Assembly: GCA_005502925.1 (NCBI GenBank)
Contig: SCPD01000013.1
Coordinates: 1-64,000 of the forward strand
DNA from: Rhizobiales bacterium Y(2018)
Lineage (GTDB): Bacteria; Pseudomonadota; Alphaproteobacteria; Rhizobiales; Aestuariivirgaceae
Length of the DNA stretch: 64,000 nt
Direction: 5' to 3'
Under the pieces are notes generated by a model. That model made no database searches. It had not been told where the DNA came from and was given only the letters and a program-made list of their open reading frames with translations. Of the stretch, positions 16,557 to 23,886 are shown one piece after another; position 1 is the stretch's first letter, and each line of letters starts with the position of its first letter. The translations under genes were made by a program, and so were the position numbers.

Positions 16557-18262
16557 TCGAAGTCCAACTTGAAGATGGTCGTACACTTGAGATTGACGCG
16601 CCTGACGAGGCGAGCGCCGCAGCCGCTGCAAAATCGTTCCTCGATCGAGAGTGGGCGCAGAAGCGGATCGAAGCCGAAGACGCGCAACGCGGTCAGGTCG
16701 ACCAACTGTTCAAGAATTTCAGCGACGGCACCACCCAGCTTGCCGCCAATATTCCTTTTGCCGGCGGCCTCGTCGACGAAGGCAATGCGTTCGTCCGTTC
16801 CGGAGGCGGCCTCTGGGGTGATTACGACCAGGCGCTCGCCTATGAACGCGAGCGCCAGTGGCAAGCGACCCAGCGCAGCCCGACTGCTTCCAAGATCAAC
16901 AGTCTTGCAGGTGCCCTTGGGGGCGGCGCTGCAATCCTCAAGGTGTTGCCGGCTGGCGCATCAGCGCTCATTCCCAAGACGGCTCCGGCAAGGATACTGG
17001 CCGGCGGGGGCTCCGGCGTGGCTGGCGGCGCCGTAGAAGGCTTCACACGCGGCGAGGGTAGTCTTGATAATCGGGTCGCTGAGATGCCATTGTCCATGGC
17101 CGTCGGCGGGGTAGCAGGAGTAGGGTTCCCTGTTTTGGCCAAGGGCATCGGTGCGGGGTACAGTGCCGCTGCCTCCTGGCTGGCCAACCGAGGCATCGAT
17201 GCAAAGTCCATCAATATTCTTCTCGATCGTCTGAAAGCCCAGGGAATGAAGCCTGAGCAGGCGCAGGCACGAATTGCCGAGTTGGGCGACGAGGCCATGC
17301 TGGCCGATGTGACCCCGGGCATGCAGGCTTTTATGGGTGGCACCGCCTTTGCTGACACTGGTGCGGGCAATATCATCGGTCAGCGCCTGGTACGCCGGCG
17401 CGAGGGTGGCGGTGATCGGATGCAAAACGTTCTTGATGAGGCCTTTGGCCCTCCGAAGCACCCATACAATGTCGTCCAGAATGAGCAGCCGGTCCGACGC
17501 GCCGACTGGTCTTCTTCCCTCCATCGCAACCGGGAGGCTTATGAGAAGGGACGCACTGAGGTTCTTACCAATAAGGTTTCACCAGCAGAGCACGCCGCCG
17601 ATGTCGCCAATTATACTCCGGAAGAACTGGCGATGAGCAAGGCTGGCATGCGCTATGACATCGACCGCAGGCTATCGAACATCCGCAACAACCCGGACAT
17701 GGCCGCGGATCGCGTTCTCTTGCGCGACAACAACATGGAGAAAGTGCACTTTTCGATCGGTTCTGATAAGTCTCGAAACCTCCAGCGAGGTATCGATCGC
17801 GAGGGAATCTTCAACGATACCAGCAGTTTAGGTGAACCTGCAAGGTTGCTCCGTATGGAGGGGACCAATGCGGCTCGTGACTTTTGGGGCGCCAATGCCA
17901 GGCCGGGGGTCGTCGGTGATATGATTGCAGCCGGTCTGGCCACCTCTGCCACCACCGGTTCCTTGCTTGCAGGCACGAAAGCAGCCGCCGATGCCGGCAC
18001 CAATCGCCTGCGTCATGCCATAGGCGCCACTCTTACTCCCAAGGCTTCGCCCGCCTTGATTCAGAAGACGGCCGAAAACCTTACTGCTCAGCGGGGTGAT
18101 TTGAGGGGCCTTGCCCGCTTGCTGGTCGATAAGGCCCAGGAGCTTCCGAAGCGCTCGGAAGCAGCACGGAACATCGAGAAGATTGTGCGCCTGTTGCTCT
18201 CTACTCAGGCCGGTCGAGTCGGCTTTGAGAGTCAGCATCTGATTGCCGGCGGTCCTCGATGA
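16553..18262 (+). CDS. large ejection/internal virion protein
   Basis: A 569-residue protein. The start MIEVQLEDGRTLEIDAPDEA plus an Ala-rich helix is a module often found at the N-terminus of phage internal proteins. Residues about 120-220 are Gly/Ala-rich with hydrophobic stretches (LAGALGGGAAILKVLPAG) that could insert in membrane. The C-terminal half is charged and helical. With the preceding two genes it forms the ejection set of three proteins seen in P22- and SU10-like phages. No enzyme motif is seen. Confidence 0.75.
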   Translation: MIEVQLEDGRTLEIDAPDEASAAAAAKSFLDREWAQKRIEAEDAQRGQVDQLFKNFSDGTTQLAANIPFAGGLVDEGNAFVRSGGGLWGDYDQALAYERERQWQATQRSPTASKINSLAGALGGGAAILKVLPAGASALIPKTAPARILAGGGSGVAGGAVEGFTRGEGSLDNRVAEMPLSMAVGGVAGVGFPVLAKGIGAGYSAAASWLANRGIDAKSINILLDRLKAQGMKPEQAQARIAELGDEAMLADVTPGMQAFMGGTAFADTGAGNIIGQRLVRRREGGGDRMQNVLDEAFGPPKHPYNVVQNEQPVRRADWSSSLHRNREAYEKGRTEVLTNKVSPAEHAADVANYTPEELAMSKAGMRYDIDRRLSNIRNNPDMAADRVLLRDNNMEKVHFSIGSDKSRNLQRGIDREGIFNDTSSLGEPARLLRMEGTNAARDFWGANARPGVVGDMIAAGLATSATTGSLLAGTKAAADAGTNRLRHAIGATLTPKASPALIQKTAENLTAQRGDLRGLARLLVDKAQELPKRSEAARNIEKIVRLLLSTQAGRVGFESQHLIAGGPR

Positions 18263-18380
18263 GATCGCGCAGGAGCCATCTCCGCACAAAGATCGTGACG
18301 ATGTAGAGGCCGATGTAGATCGACCGGCTCAGATCCGTCGCCCGCGGCGCCAGGCGATCCCTCGGCTGTAACCAGTTCAC
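18201..18380 (-). CDS. possible small membrane protein on the opposite strand
   Basis: A 59-codon frame from a GTG at 18380 encodes a basic N-terminus (MNWLQPRDRLAPRATDLSRS), one convincing hydrophobic helix (IYIGLYIVTIFV) flanked by RRWLLRDLIED, and a polar tail overlapping the 3' end of the ejection gene. There is no clear ribosome site. A second frame just upstream (about 18453-18373) reads hydrophobic sequence as well, so this may be the remnant of a longer frameshifted gene. Tentative. Confidence 0.25.
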   Translation of the reverse strand: MNWLQPRDRLAPRATDLSRSIYIGLYIVTIFVRRWLLRDLIEDRRQSDADSQSRLDRPE

Positions 18381-18478
18381 AGAGCCAAAAAGTCTAAGCC
18401 GTCGGCCAGAATGCCGCCGGCGATCTCAAGTCCCCCAACCCGAGTGCGGTGCATCGCCGCCATATAGGAGGATTTCGC

Positions 18479-19705
18479 ATGCCTCGCAACGGATCGGGCA
18501 TCTACGGCCCGCCCGCCGGCACCGCTGCAGTGCCCAATACTACGATAGAAAGTGCGGACTACAATGCTGTTGTCGCCGATTTGTCTCAGGCGCTGACGGA
18601 CAGTGTCAATGTCCTGGGTACAGCGCCATTTCTGGCCAATCAGCCCATGGGCGGCAACAAGTTCACTGGGCTAGGCGCTGGCGCGGCGGCTGCCGACAGC
18701 GCCAATCTCGGCCAGGTCCAATCGGATACTGTCGCCCACGCGATCGCAGTTGGCGGAACCGCCGATGCCATAACGGCGACATTCTCGCCGGCCTTCGTGG
18801 CCTATGCTGCCAAGATGCGTTTCCGGTTCACGGCTGGGGCCGCTAACACAGCGGCAGCCCCTACAATCAACATCGACGGCCTGGGCGCCAAGATCATCAA
18901 GAAGTTGAATGGCGCGGCCCTCGCGATCGGCGACATCGCGGGTTCAGGCCATGTCTGTGATTGCGTCTACAACGGGACTGATGTCATTCTCCTGAATTTC
19001 GCTCCGGTAGCTGTCGATCGCGAGCAGAACTTTTCCGCGAAGCAGACCTTCTCGAAGCCAGTTATCACCACGATGACGACGCTCGCAGATGCGGCGACAA
19101 TCGCTTGGGATATGAATGCGACATCGAACGACGTTCGGATCGTGCTGACGGCGTCTCGCAATCTGGGTCTGCCCACAAATATGAACACGGGGCAAAAGGG
19201 CCTGCTTGTTGTCCAGCAAGATGGAACCGGCGGCTGGGGGCTGAACCTGAATGGTATCTTTAAGACGTTGAGTTATTTTGACATTGAAAAGGTGCCATAT
19301 GCGAAGACTGCCTTTGCCTATCAAGTTGTCGAGGATCACACCTCCACCAAAGTGATCCTGCTCAAGTGTATGTGGACAGAGGGAAGATCCAGTATTGGAT
19401 TCTATCGCGAGTTCAATCTTGGTTCGTATGCCCCCGCCACATCTTTTCAAACACAGCACAATCTGGGGCGGCAACCATCTCTGGTGCACTTGGCATTACA
19501 CTGTACGACCGCGGACAGCGGTTACAGCCCAGGCAATAGAATATGGAATGTTGCTTCAGAGAGCGCGGCTGGAGTCGGTGCATGGTCAGATCCAAATAGC
19601 GCAGGAGTTTGTATCAATAGGATTGCAATTACTCACAAGTCTTCTTTTGAGGCTTTCTTTGCGACGGTCGGTCGCTGGAATGTAATCTTAAGAGTCTATG
19701 AATGA
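18479..19705 (+). CDS. tail fibre / receptor-binding protein
   Basis: A 408-residue protein with a textbook ribosome site (AGGAGG, seven bases before ATG). The N-terminal region (NGSGIYGPPAGTAAVPNTTI, then SADYNAVVADLSQAL and QPMGGNKFTGLGAG) is the standard anchor and linker of prophage tail fibres. The centre is a Gly/Thr/Ala beta repeat, and the C-terminal about 150 residues form a distinct domain. Bases from about 19250 to 19705 are visibly more AT-rich than the rest, as expected for exchange of the receptor-binding tip. It overlaps the holin candidate by four bases. Confidence 0.85.
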   Translation: MPRNGSGIYGPPAGTAAVPNTTIESADYNAVVADLSQALTDSVNVLGTAPFLANQPMGGNKFTGLGAGAAAADSANLGQVQSDTVAHAIAVGGTADAITATFSPAFVAYAAKMRFRFTAGAANTAAAPTINIDGLGAKIIKKLNGAALAIGDIAGSGHVCDCVYNGTDVILLNFAPVAVDREQNFSAKQTFSKPVITTMTTLADAATIAWDMNATSNDVRIVLTASRNLGLPTNMNTGQKGLLVVQQDGTGGWGLNLNGIFKTLSYFDIEKVPYAKTAFAYQVVEDHTSTKVILLKCMWTEGRSSIGFYREFNLGSYAPATSFQTQHNLGRQPSLVHLALHCTTADSGYSPGNRIWNVASESAAGVGAWSDPNSAGVCINRIAITHKSSFEAFFATVGRWNVILRVYE

Positions 19706-19869
19706 CCTCCGCCAAGCTCAACTTCACTATCGCTACTGCCGCGATCTTCAGTCCGGCCTGGCTGGACATCCTTAACGAGAGTTCTCAAATCGTTGCTGCG
19801 CTCATGCCATTTTTTGGCCTTGCGCTCGTAATCCTGCAAATCGTCAAGCTCGGTCGAAACGGAAAATAG
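19702..19869 (+). CDS. putative holin (55 residues)
   Basis: A short gene whose ATG overlaps the fibre stop (ATGA). The product has an amphipathic N-terminal segment (LNFTIATAAIFSPAWLDIL), a strongly hydrophobic helix (IVAALMPFFGLALVILQIV) and a basic tail (KLGRNGK). Size, one to two membrane helices, positive C-terminus and position directly before protease, endolysin and spanin genes fit a holin that times lysis by permeabilising the inner membrane. There is no family match from memory, so the call is contextual. Confidence 0.65.
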   Translation: MTSAKLNFTIATAAIFSPAWLDILNESSQIVAALMPFFGLALVILQIVKLGRNGK

Positions 19870-19998
19870 GTCGGCCCGCATAGTCGTTTTGGCAGCGTCA
19901 AGCCACCTCCCACAGTGACCGGCCAGCTCCTGTTGTGCATCAGGGGCGACGCCTCTCCACGTCTCATACCCCGCAATCTCACAACAAAGGATCTCGCC

Positions 19999-20826
19999 AT
20001 GAAGACCTGTCATTGGCTTGCCGCGGCCGGCTGTCTGCTCGGTATCTTGAGCCTCGCCGGTTGCGTCCGTGCCTCCCCGGCACAGGAGACCTGGGATCTG
20101 AAGAAGATGGCCGATCAGATCGACCAGACCAACGTCGTCGTCGGTGTCGGCGGCGATGGGTTCTGCTCCGGCACGATCATTTCGAAGCAGCATCGCCTGG
20201 TGCTCACCGCCAGCCACTGTGTCACGGATCGGATCACCCGCGAGCAGCAGGAATTTGTCGATCCAGTGACCGGTGAGGTGACGAAGAAGACTATCGAGAA
20301 GAAACTGGATCTCGAAGTGTGGCAGAACATAACCCGAGACTATCAGGTCATATCATCTCGCCATTATGTGGCGAAGATCGTCGGCAATGACGCCGGCAAT
20401 GACGTCGCGCTGCTCCAGATCCTCGATGTCTACTTCAAGGCGCCGATAGAGGCGCCGCTTGCCTCGGACAGTCATGTGCTGATGCGAGGGCAAACAATCT
20501 ATGTGGTCGGAAATCCGGGCGTGATCCTCGACAATTCGATCACCAAGGGCATCGTTTCCTCGACTGAACGCACGCTTGCCATCGGAGGAAAGTCGCTCAA
20601 GGTGTTTCAGATCGACGCTGCCAGCATCGGCGGCAACTCGGGTGGGTCGGTTCTCAATGAGCGCGGCGAGCTCGTGGGTACACTTGATGCGGGTTTGCGC
20701 GGATCAGGTATCAACTTCGCCGTGCCGATCTCCGCCACCAGGGCGCTTCTGCGCCGTAGCGGGTTTGGCGATGTCGTGGGCGACGAGACAAAGAAGCAGG
20801 ATCGCGTCCCGCCGGGGGCGCGCTGA
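19999..20826 (+). CDS. prophage trypsin-like serine protease lipoprotein
   Basis: A 275-residue protein with a lipoprotein signal (MKTCHWLAAAGCLLGILS, lipobox LAGC, Cys22) and a complete trypsin-like triad: His73 in TASHC, Asp135 in NDVALL and Ser214 in GGNSGGS. The later GINFAVPIS resembles HtrA-type proteases, but no PDZ domain is present. The start with ACAAAGGA upstream was chosen because it begins the signal peptide. It lies inside the lysis module, overlapping the endolysin gene. It could cleave envelope proteins during lysis or serve the lysogen. Confidence 0.8.
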   Translation: MKTCHWLAAAGCLLGILSLAGCVRASPAQETWDLKKMADQIDQTNVVVGVGGDGFCSGTIISKQHRLVLTASHCVTDRITREQQEFVDPVTGEVTKKTIEKKLDLEVWQNITRDYQVISSRHYVAKIVGNDAGNDVALLQILDVYFKAPIEAPLASDSHVLMRGQTIYVVGNPGVILDNSITKGIVSSTERTLAIGGKSLKVFQIDAASIGGNSGGSVLNERGELVGTLDAGLRGSGINFAVPISATRALLRRSGFGDVVGDETKKQDRVPPGAR

Positions 20827-21545
20827 TGCGTCGGCGATCCACTGACTACATTGTCCTTCACTGCTCGGCGACACCGCCTACAGCCGATATCGGTGCCGCC
20901 GAGATCCGTCAATGGCACAAAGCCAAAGGGTGGGACGACATCGGCTATCACTTGGTAATCCGTCGCAATGGTGCGGTGGAGGAGGGCCGCTCACTCGAAG
21001 AGATCGGCAGTCATGTGAGAAACCATAACGCCAGTTCTGTCGGTATCTGTCTGGTTGGTGGGGTCGATGCCCGGCAACGACCCAGGAACAACTTCACCGC
21101 TGCGCAGTGGAGCGCGCTCAAGAATCGTCTCGCTGATCTGCAGTCGCGGTTTCCGTCTGGCCGCGTCATCGGCCATCGTGACTTTCCCGGCGTGACCAAA
21201 GCATGTCCGTGCTTTGATGCCATCGACTGGGCGGAAGCCAATGGTTTTCGCGTCGCGGCACGGTTTCAGCCGGTTAGGGCGTCCATGCTGCGTGCCGTCC
21301 GGCGCGAGGTGGAGGACAGCAATGAGTTCGACAATGTTGTGTCAGTTCCGGTAACTGGGCCAGGCAAATGGCTGGCGGCGATCTTGGGTTCTGGTGGAGC
21401 GGGTTCTCTGGCCGGCTTCGGCTACGGGATGGATTGGCTGAGCCTCCTCGTTCTCATTCTGGGTTTGGCCTCTATAACCTGCGGCGTTCTTCTGGCCATC
21501 GGGCGTGAGCGCCGGGAGCGGCTCTGGGACAGGTTGTTCGGATGA
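20826..21545 (+). CDS. endolysin: N-acetylmuramoyl-L-alanine amidase with C-terminal membrane segment
   Basis: A 239-residue protein. Residues 1-140 are an Amidase_2 (T7 lysozyme-like) domain with zinc ligands His12, His117 and Cys129, catalytic Tyr41 and Lys125. The motifs are VLHCSAT, GYHLVIRRNG and GHRDFPG. Unlike T7 lysozyme it carries a 100-residue C-terminal extension with hydrophobic helices at about 186-225 (WLSLLVLILGLASITCGVLL) and a basic tail. The enzyme would cut the amide between MurNAc and L-Ala from a membrane-tethered position. It overlaps both neighbours. Confidence 0.88.
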   Translation: MRRRSTDYIVLHCSATPPTADIGAAEIRQWHKAKGWDDIGYHLVIRRNGAVEEGRSLEEIGSHVRNHNASSVGICLVGGVDARQRPRNNFTAAQWSALKNRLADLQSRFPSGRVIGHRDFPGVTKACPCFDAIDWAEANGFRVAARFQPVRASMLRAVRREVEDSNEFDNVVSVPVTGPGKWLAAILGSGGAGSLAGFGYGMDWLSLLVLILGLASITCGVLLAIGRERRERLWDRLFG

Positions 21546-21892
21546 TGGCCATTCTTGCCCGCATCGGGCTCGGCGGGGTCGGTCTCAAGGGGGCCGCCAC
21601 GCTCCTCGTAGCGCTGTTGGCCATCATCCTCGCGGCAGGGCTCGCGACCAAGCTTTACCTCTCCGGTATCCACGCTGAACGTGTCAGGACGCTTGAAGCG
21701 ACCATCACGCAGATCAAAGAGGCGCTCCTCGCCAATGAAGCCGTCATACGCCTGGCCGAAGCCGATGCTCGTAACGCTGAAGAGGAAGAACACAAACTCA
21801 AGGAACTCATCGATGCGCTTCAGAACGACAAGTCTTGTCCTCTTACTCGTGAGCATGTTGACGGCGTGCGTCGGATCGACGAGAGCCCCTGA
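21542..21892 (+). CDS. inner-membrane spanin (Rz-like)
   Basis: A 116-residue protein with one N-terminal membrane helix (about residues 17-40, AATLLVALLAIILAAGLATK) and a periplasmic coiled coil rich in Glu, Ala and Lys up to residue 95. This is the i-spanin layout. Its last 80 bases overlap, in another frame, a lipoprotein gene, the typical nested Rz/Rz1 arrangement. Together the two span the periplasm and fuse the membranes at the end of lysis. Two adjacent ATGs (21542, 21545) are possible starts. Confidence 0.8.
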   Translation: MMAILARIGLGGVGLKGAATLLVALLAIILAAGLATKLYLSGIHAERVRTLEATITQIKEALLANEAVIRLAEADARNAEEEEHKLKELIDALQNDKSCPLTREHVDGVRRIDESP

Positions 21893-22073
21893 TGTAAAGG
21901 TGCCGCTGCCTGATCCTCCGGCGAGACTTCAAATGCGTTGTGAGCTCCCAAAGGTGTCGATCGGGCAGGACGCCGTTCAGGCGCTCTATCAGAACCGCGC
22001 CGCGCTGAAGACCTGCGAGGGCAAGCGTCGCGATTGGCAACGCTTCTATCGTTTTCTGCGTGAGAGGAGATAA
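21813..22073 (+). CDS. outer-membrane spanin lipoprotein (Rz1-like)
   Basis: An 86-residue lipoprotein starting inside the i-spanin gene in the +1 frame. The signal is MRFRTTSLVLLLVSMLTAC with lipobox LTAC (Cys19). The mature part starts with a Pro-rich stretch (APDVKVPLPDPPARL), as o-spanins do, then a basic helical end. AAGGA lies eight bases before the ATG, which supports this internal start over upstream in-frame codons. Confidence 0.8.
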   Translation: MRFRTTSLVLLLVSMLTACVGSTRAPDVKVPLPDPPARLQMRCELPKVSIGQDAVQALYQNRAALKTCEGKRRDWQRFYRFLRERR

Positions 22074-22076
22074 GTC

Positions 22077-22322
22077 ATGCCGAGAAAGCTTATCCTCACC
22101 GAGCGCAAACTCGGCCGCGAGCGAGCAGCGGGCCAAGCGTTTCCCGAAGATGGCCTGATCGAGATCGACCCCCGCCTTGAACCTCGTCAGTGGCTTTCAA
22201 CCTTGGTTCACGAGGCGGTTCATATCGCCTTTCCGGACGCCGATGAACGATCGGTTATTCGCGCCGAGCGCATCATGACCCGTATATTATGGCGAGCTGG
22301 AATTCGTCGAATTTATCAGTGA
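22077..22322 (+). CDS. small HExxH putative metalloprotease-like phage protein
   Basis: An 81-residue protein with a zincin-type HEAVH at residues 45-49 inside TLVHEAVHIAFPDADE, where a later Asp or Glu could be the third metal ligand. The N-terminus is basic (PRKLILTERKLGRERAAG). Similar tiny proteins occur next to lysis genes in alphaproteobacterial prophages, as far as I recall. Activity is unproven. It is the last rightward prophage gene seen, starting four bases after the o-spanin stop. Confidence 0.6.
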   Translation: MPRKLILTERKLGRERAAGQAFPEDGLIEIDPRLEPRQWLSTLVHEAVHIAFPDADERSVIRAERIMTRILWRAGIRRIYQ

Positions 22323-22350
22323 ATGCCCGTCCGGAATGTTCCGAAACGGG

Positions 22351-22944
22351 TCAGAGCCCGAGCCAGTTCACGATGCGATTTCCGAGAGGCATATCCTTCC
22401 GAGTCCAGACGATGGTGCTGTCACCGGGCTCTTCGGAGGCGACCTTGGTCTTTGTCGCCTTCTTGCTGGGCTTCGTCTTCGCTGTCAGCGCTTTCGTCGT
22501 CTTCGTCTTGGCTGGCTTCAATTTGACAAGCTTCTTGCGAGCCGGCTTCTTCTGCGCGACGGGTTTCTTTTCCGGCTTGTCTTCAACAATTTCCTTGGTC
22601 CTTGGCACCTGAGCTTGCGGCAATGGCTCGGCCGGCGCGGCCACCTGAGCTGGCGGCAATGGCCCGGCTGTTTGCGCCGTGTTGCTTGCAGGCTTGGGCG
22701 CAAACCAGGGAACACTGGCCGGACCACGCTCAACCACAGTCGTCTTGTAGGGACTGGTGATCGGGTCTTGCCGCGCGGTCGTGCTCTGCTGCTCGAGGCA
22801 GCGATATACGGTCGTGGCTGAATCACCGGAAGCGGATGAAGGGCTCAGGCATTCACTTTGAGCAGCGTGTGCGGCACCGAGAAAGCCAAATATTGCGGCC
22901 GTGAGGAGCAACCACGATTGTTTTGCGAGTCCGTCCAGTTTCAC
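22351..22944 (-). CDS. secreted Lys/Pro/Ala-rich protein
   Basis: A 197-residue protein with an N-terminal signal peptide (LLLTAAIFGFLGAAHAAQ, likely cleaved after AHA), two Cys in the mature N-terminus, a Pro/Ala-rich centre and a very basic region of about 60 residues (KKPARKKLVKLKPAKTKTTK) resembling histone H1 tails. It ends with VWTRKDMPLGNRIVNWLGL. It is likely periplasmic or surface-bound and could bind polyanions. It converges on the prophage lysis genes and may be a host gene or a prophage-end cargo gene. Confidence 0.65.
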   Translation of the reverse strand: MKLDGLAKQSWLLLTAAIFGFLGAAHAAQSECLSPSSASGDSATTVYRCLEQQSTTARQDPITSPYKTTVVERGPASVPWFAPKPASNTAQTAGPLPPAQVAAPAEPLPQAQVPRTKEIVEDKPEKKPVAQKKPARKKLVKLKPAKTKTTKALTAKTKPSKKATKTKVASEEPGDSTIVWTRKDMPLGNRIVNWLGL

Positions 22945-23184
22945 TGTCTTGAGCCTTCAGCGAATCTCATCAGCAGGCGGATGAAAGCAATCATACTACA
23001 ACAAGGAACTCTTCAAAATAGCGATGAATTCAACGGGTTCTTCCATCGTGCTGTGGCGAAACTTTGGCATCTATCCTCCCTTGGCTGCAGGGAGGGAGAA
23101 TAGGTGGCAGGGCTCGTTCGTGTTCAGGAATGGTATTCCTAGCGCCATGGGCTGATTCCTTGAGCGGGGCTCTCTGCGAGGAAA

Positions 23185-23261
23185 TGGTGACCCCGGCACG
23201 ATTTGAACGCGCAACCCTCAGATTCGAAGTCTGATGCTCTATCCAATTGAGCTACGGGGCC
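23185..23261 (-). tRNA. tRNA-Arg(TCG)
   Basis: Cloverleaf on the minus strand: acceptor GGCCCCG pairs with CGGGGTC, discriminator A and encoded CCA. The anticodon stem is TCAGA/TCTGA with loop CTTCGAA, giving anticodon TCG. The T arm contains GTTCAAATC. The D arm AGCTCAATTGGATAGAGC is normal. The 3' end faces the prophage, a common attachment geometry. Confidence 0.93.
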
Positions 23262-23326
23262 CCGGGTGTGATCTAATCCCATGGCGGGTTCCTAGCAATG
23301 ATCTCTCATTTCTTTTGTGGACGCTC

Positions 23327-23372
23327 TTGACCAGGGGCTTCTACTATCTATATAATTAATCGACTAGTCGAT
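23327..23372 (+). promoter_or_regulatory. sigma70-type promoter with operator-like palindrome
   Basis: TTGACC (23327-23332) and TATAAT (23351-23356) are 18 bases apart. A perfect 14-base palindrome, ATCGACTAGTCGAT (23359-23372), sits just after the -10 box at the expected start site, where a bound repressor would block transcription. The flanks are unusually AT-rich for this genome. It would drive the small membrane protein at 23402. Confidence 0.65.
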
Positions 23373-23401
23373 CTAAGTTAATTTTAAACGAGGGATAGGA
23401 C

Positions 23402-23584
23402 ATGCGCTTTCATAAACGGTGGTGGTTGGGTTTTCTCGGGTTGATCGGCATTTACAAACTGCCGGATGCTCTCGCCGCCTTTAATGGCGATAAGGGCCCA
23501 ATCGAGTATCTCTATCTGACCTGGCTGATCTGGCTTCTCTATTTTGTGCCGGAGAAGCAGCGCTCCTCACCCTCACAGCACTGA
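23402..23584 (+). CDS. small membrane protein
   Basis: A 60-residue protein with two hydrophobic stretches (WWLGFLGLIGIYKLPDALAA and IEYLYLTWLIWLLYFV) separated by a short polar loop, and a charged tail. It is very aromatic. The ATG follows AGGGATAGGA. A strong promoter and palindrome precede it, which argues for a real, regulated gene. No family is recognised. Confidence 0.6.
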   Translation: MRFHKRWWLGFLGLIGIYKLPDALAAFNGDKGPIEYLYLTWLIWLLYFVPEKQRSSPSQH

Positions 23585-23886
23585 CGGCCCGCGAGAAAAC
23601 TTTAGCCGCGGCGATGCGGCTCCGCGCTCTTTATGGTGGCCAGGGCGATCGGATACTATATAAGCGCTTCAACTTAGAAGTGAGCTACGATCCTCCCGGG
23701 ATTAAGGAGGCGCGACATTCGCCCGCATGACTCTCTTGGCCGTGCGGGCGCTACGAGCTGTCTCCCGAGCAGGGGGCGTAGCGACACGAGCTTGTTACAA
23801 TCGGCAATGCCTCTCCTGTTGACGCCGCGCGCCGGCTTGGGCGACGAAAGCGGACATGGACGGGGCTGTCACGAGAAGTGGAATCC
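23585..23886. other. intergenic region, no confident gene
   Basis: About 300 bases between the small membrane protein and the methyltransferase. The only frame of note is a 38-codon one at 23614-23730, which has no clear ribosome site and no recognisable motif. GCCCGCATGA and the later GCCGTGCGGGC can form a GC-rich hairpin around 23721-23749, possibly a weak terminator. Confidence 0.4.

Noticed and set aside
22289-22821. Rightward frames opposite the Lys-rich secreted protein
   Set aside because: They are Leu/Phe/Ser-rich because they complement Lys codons. The leftward frame has a signal peptide and sensible order.
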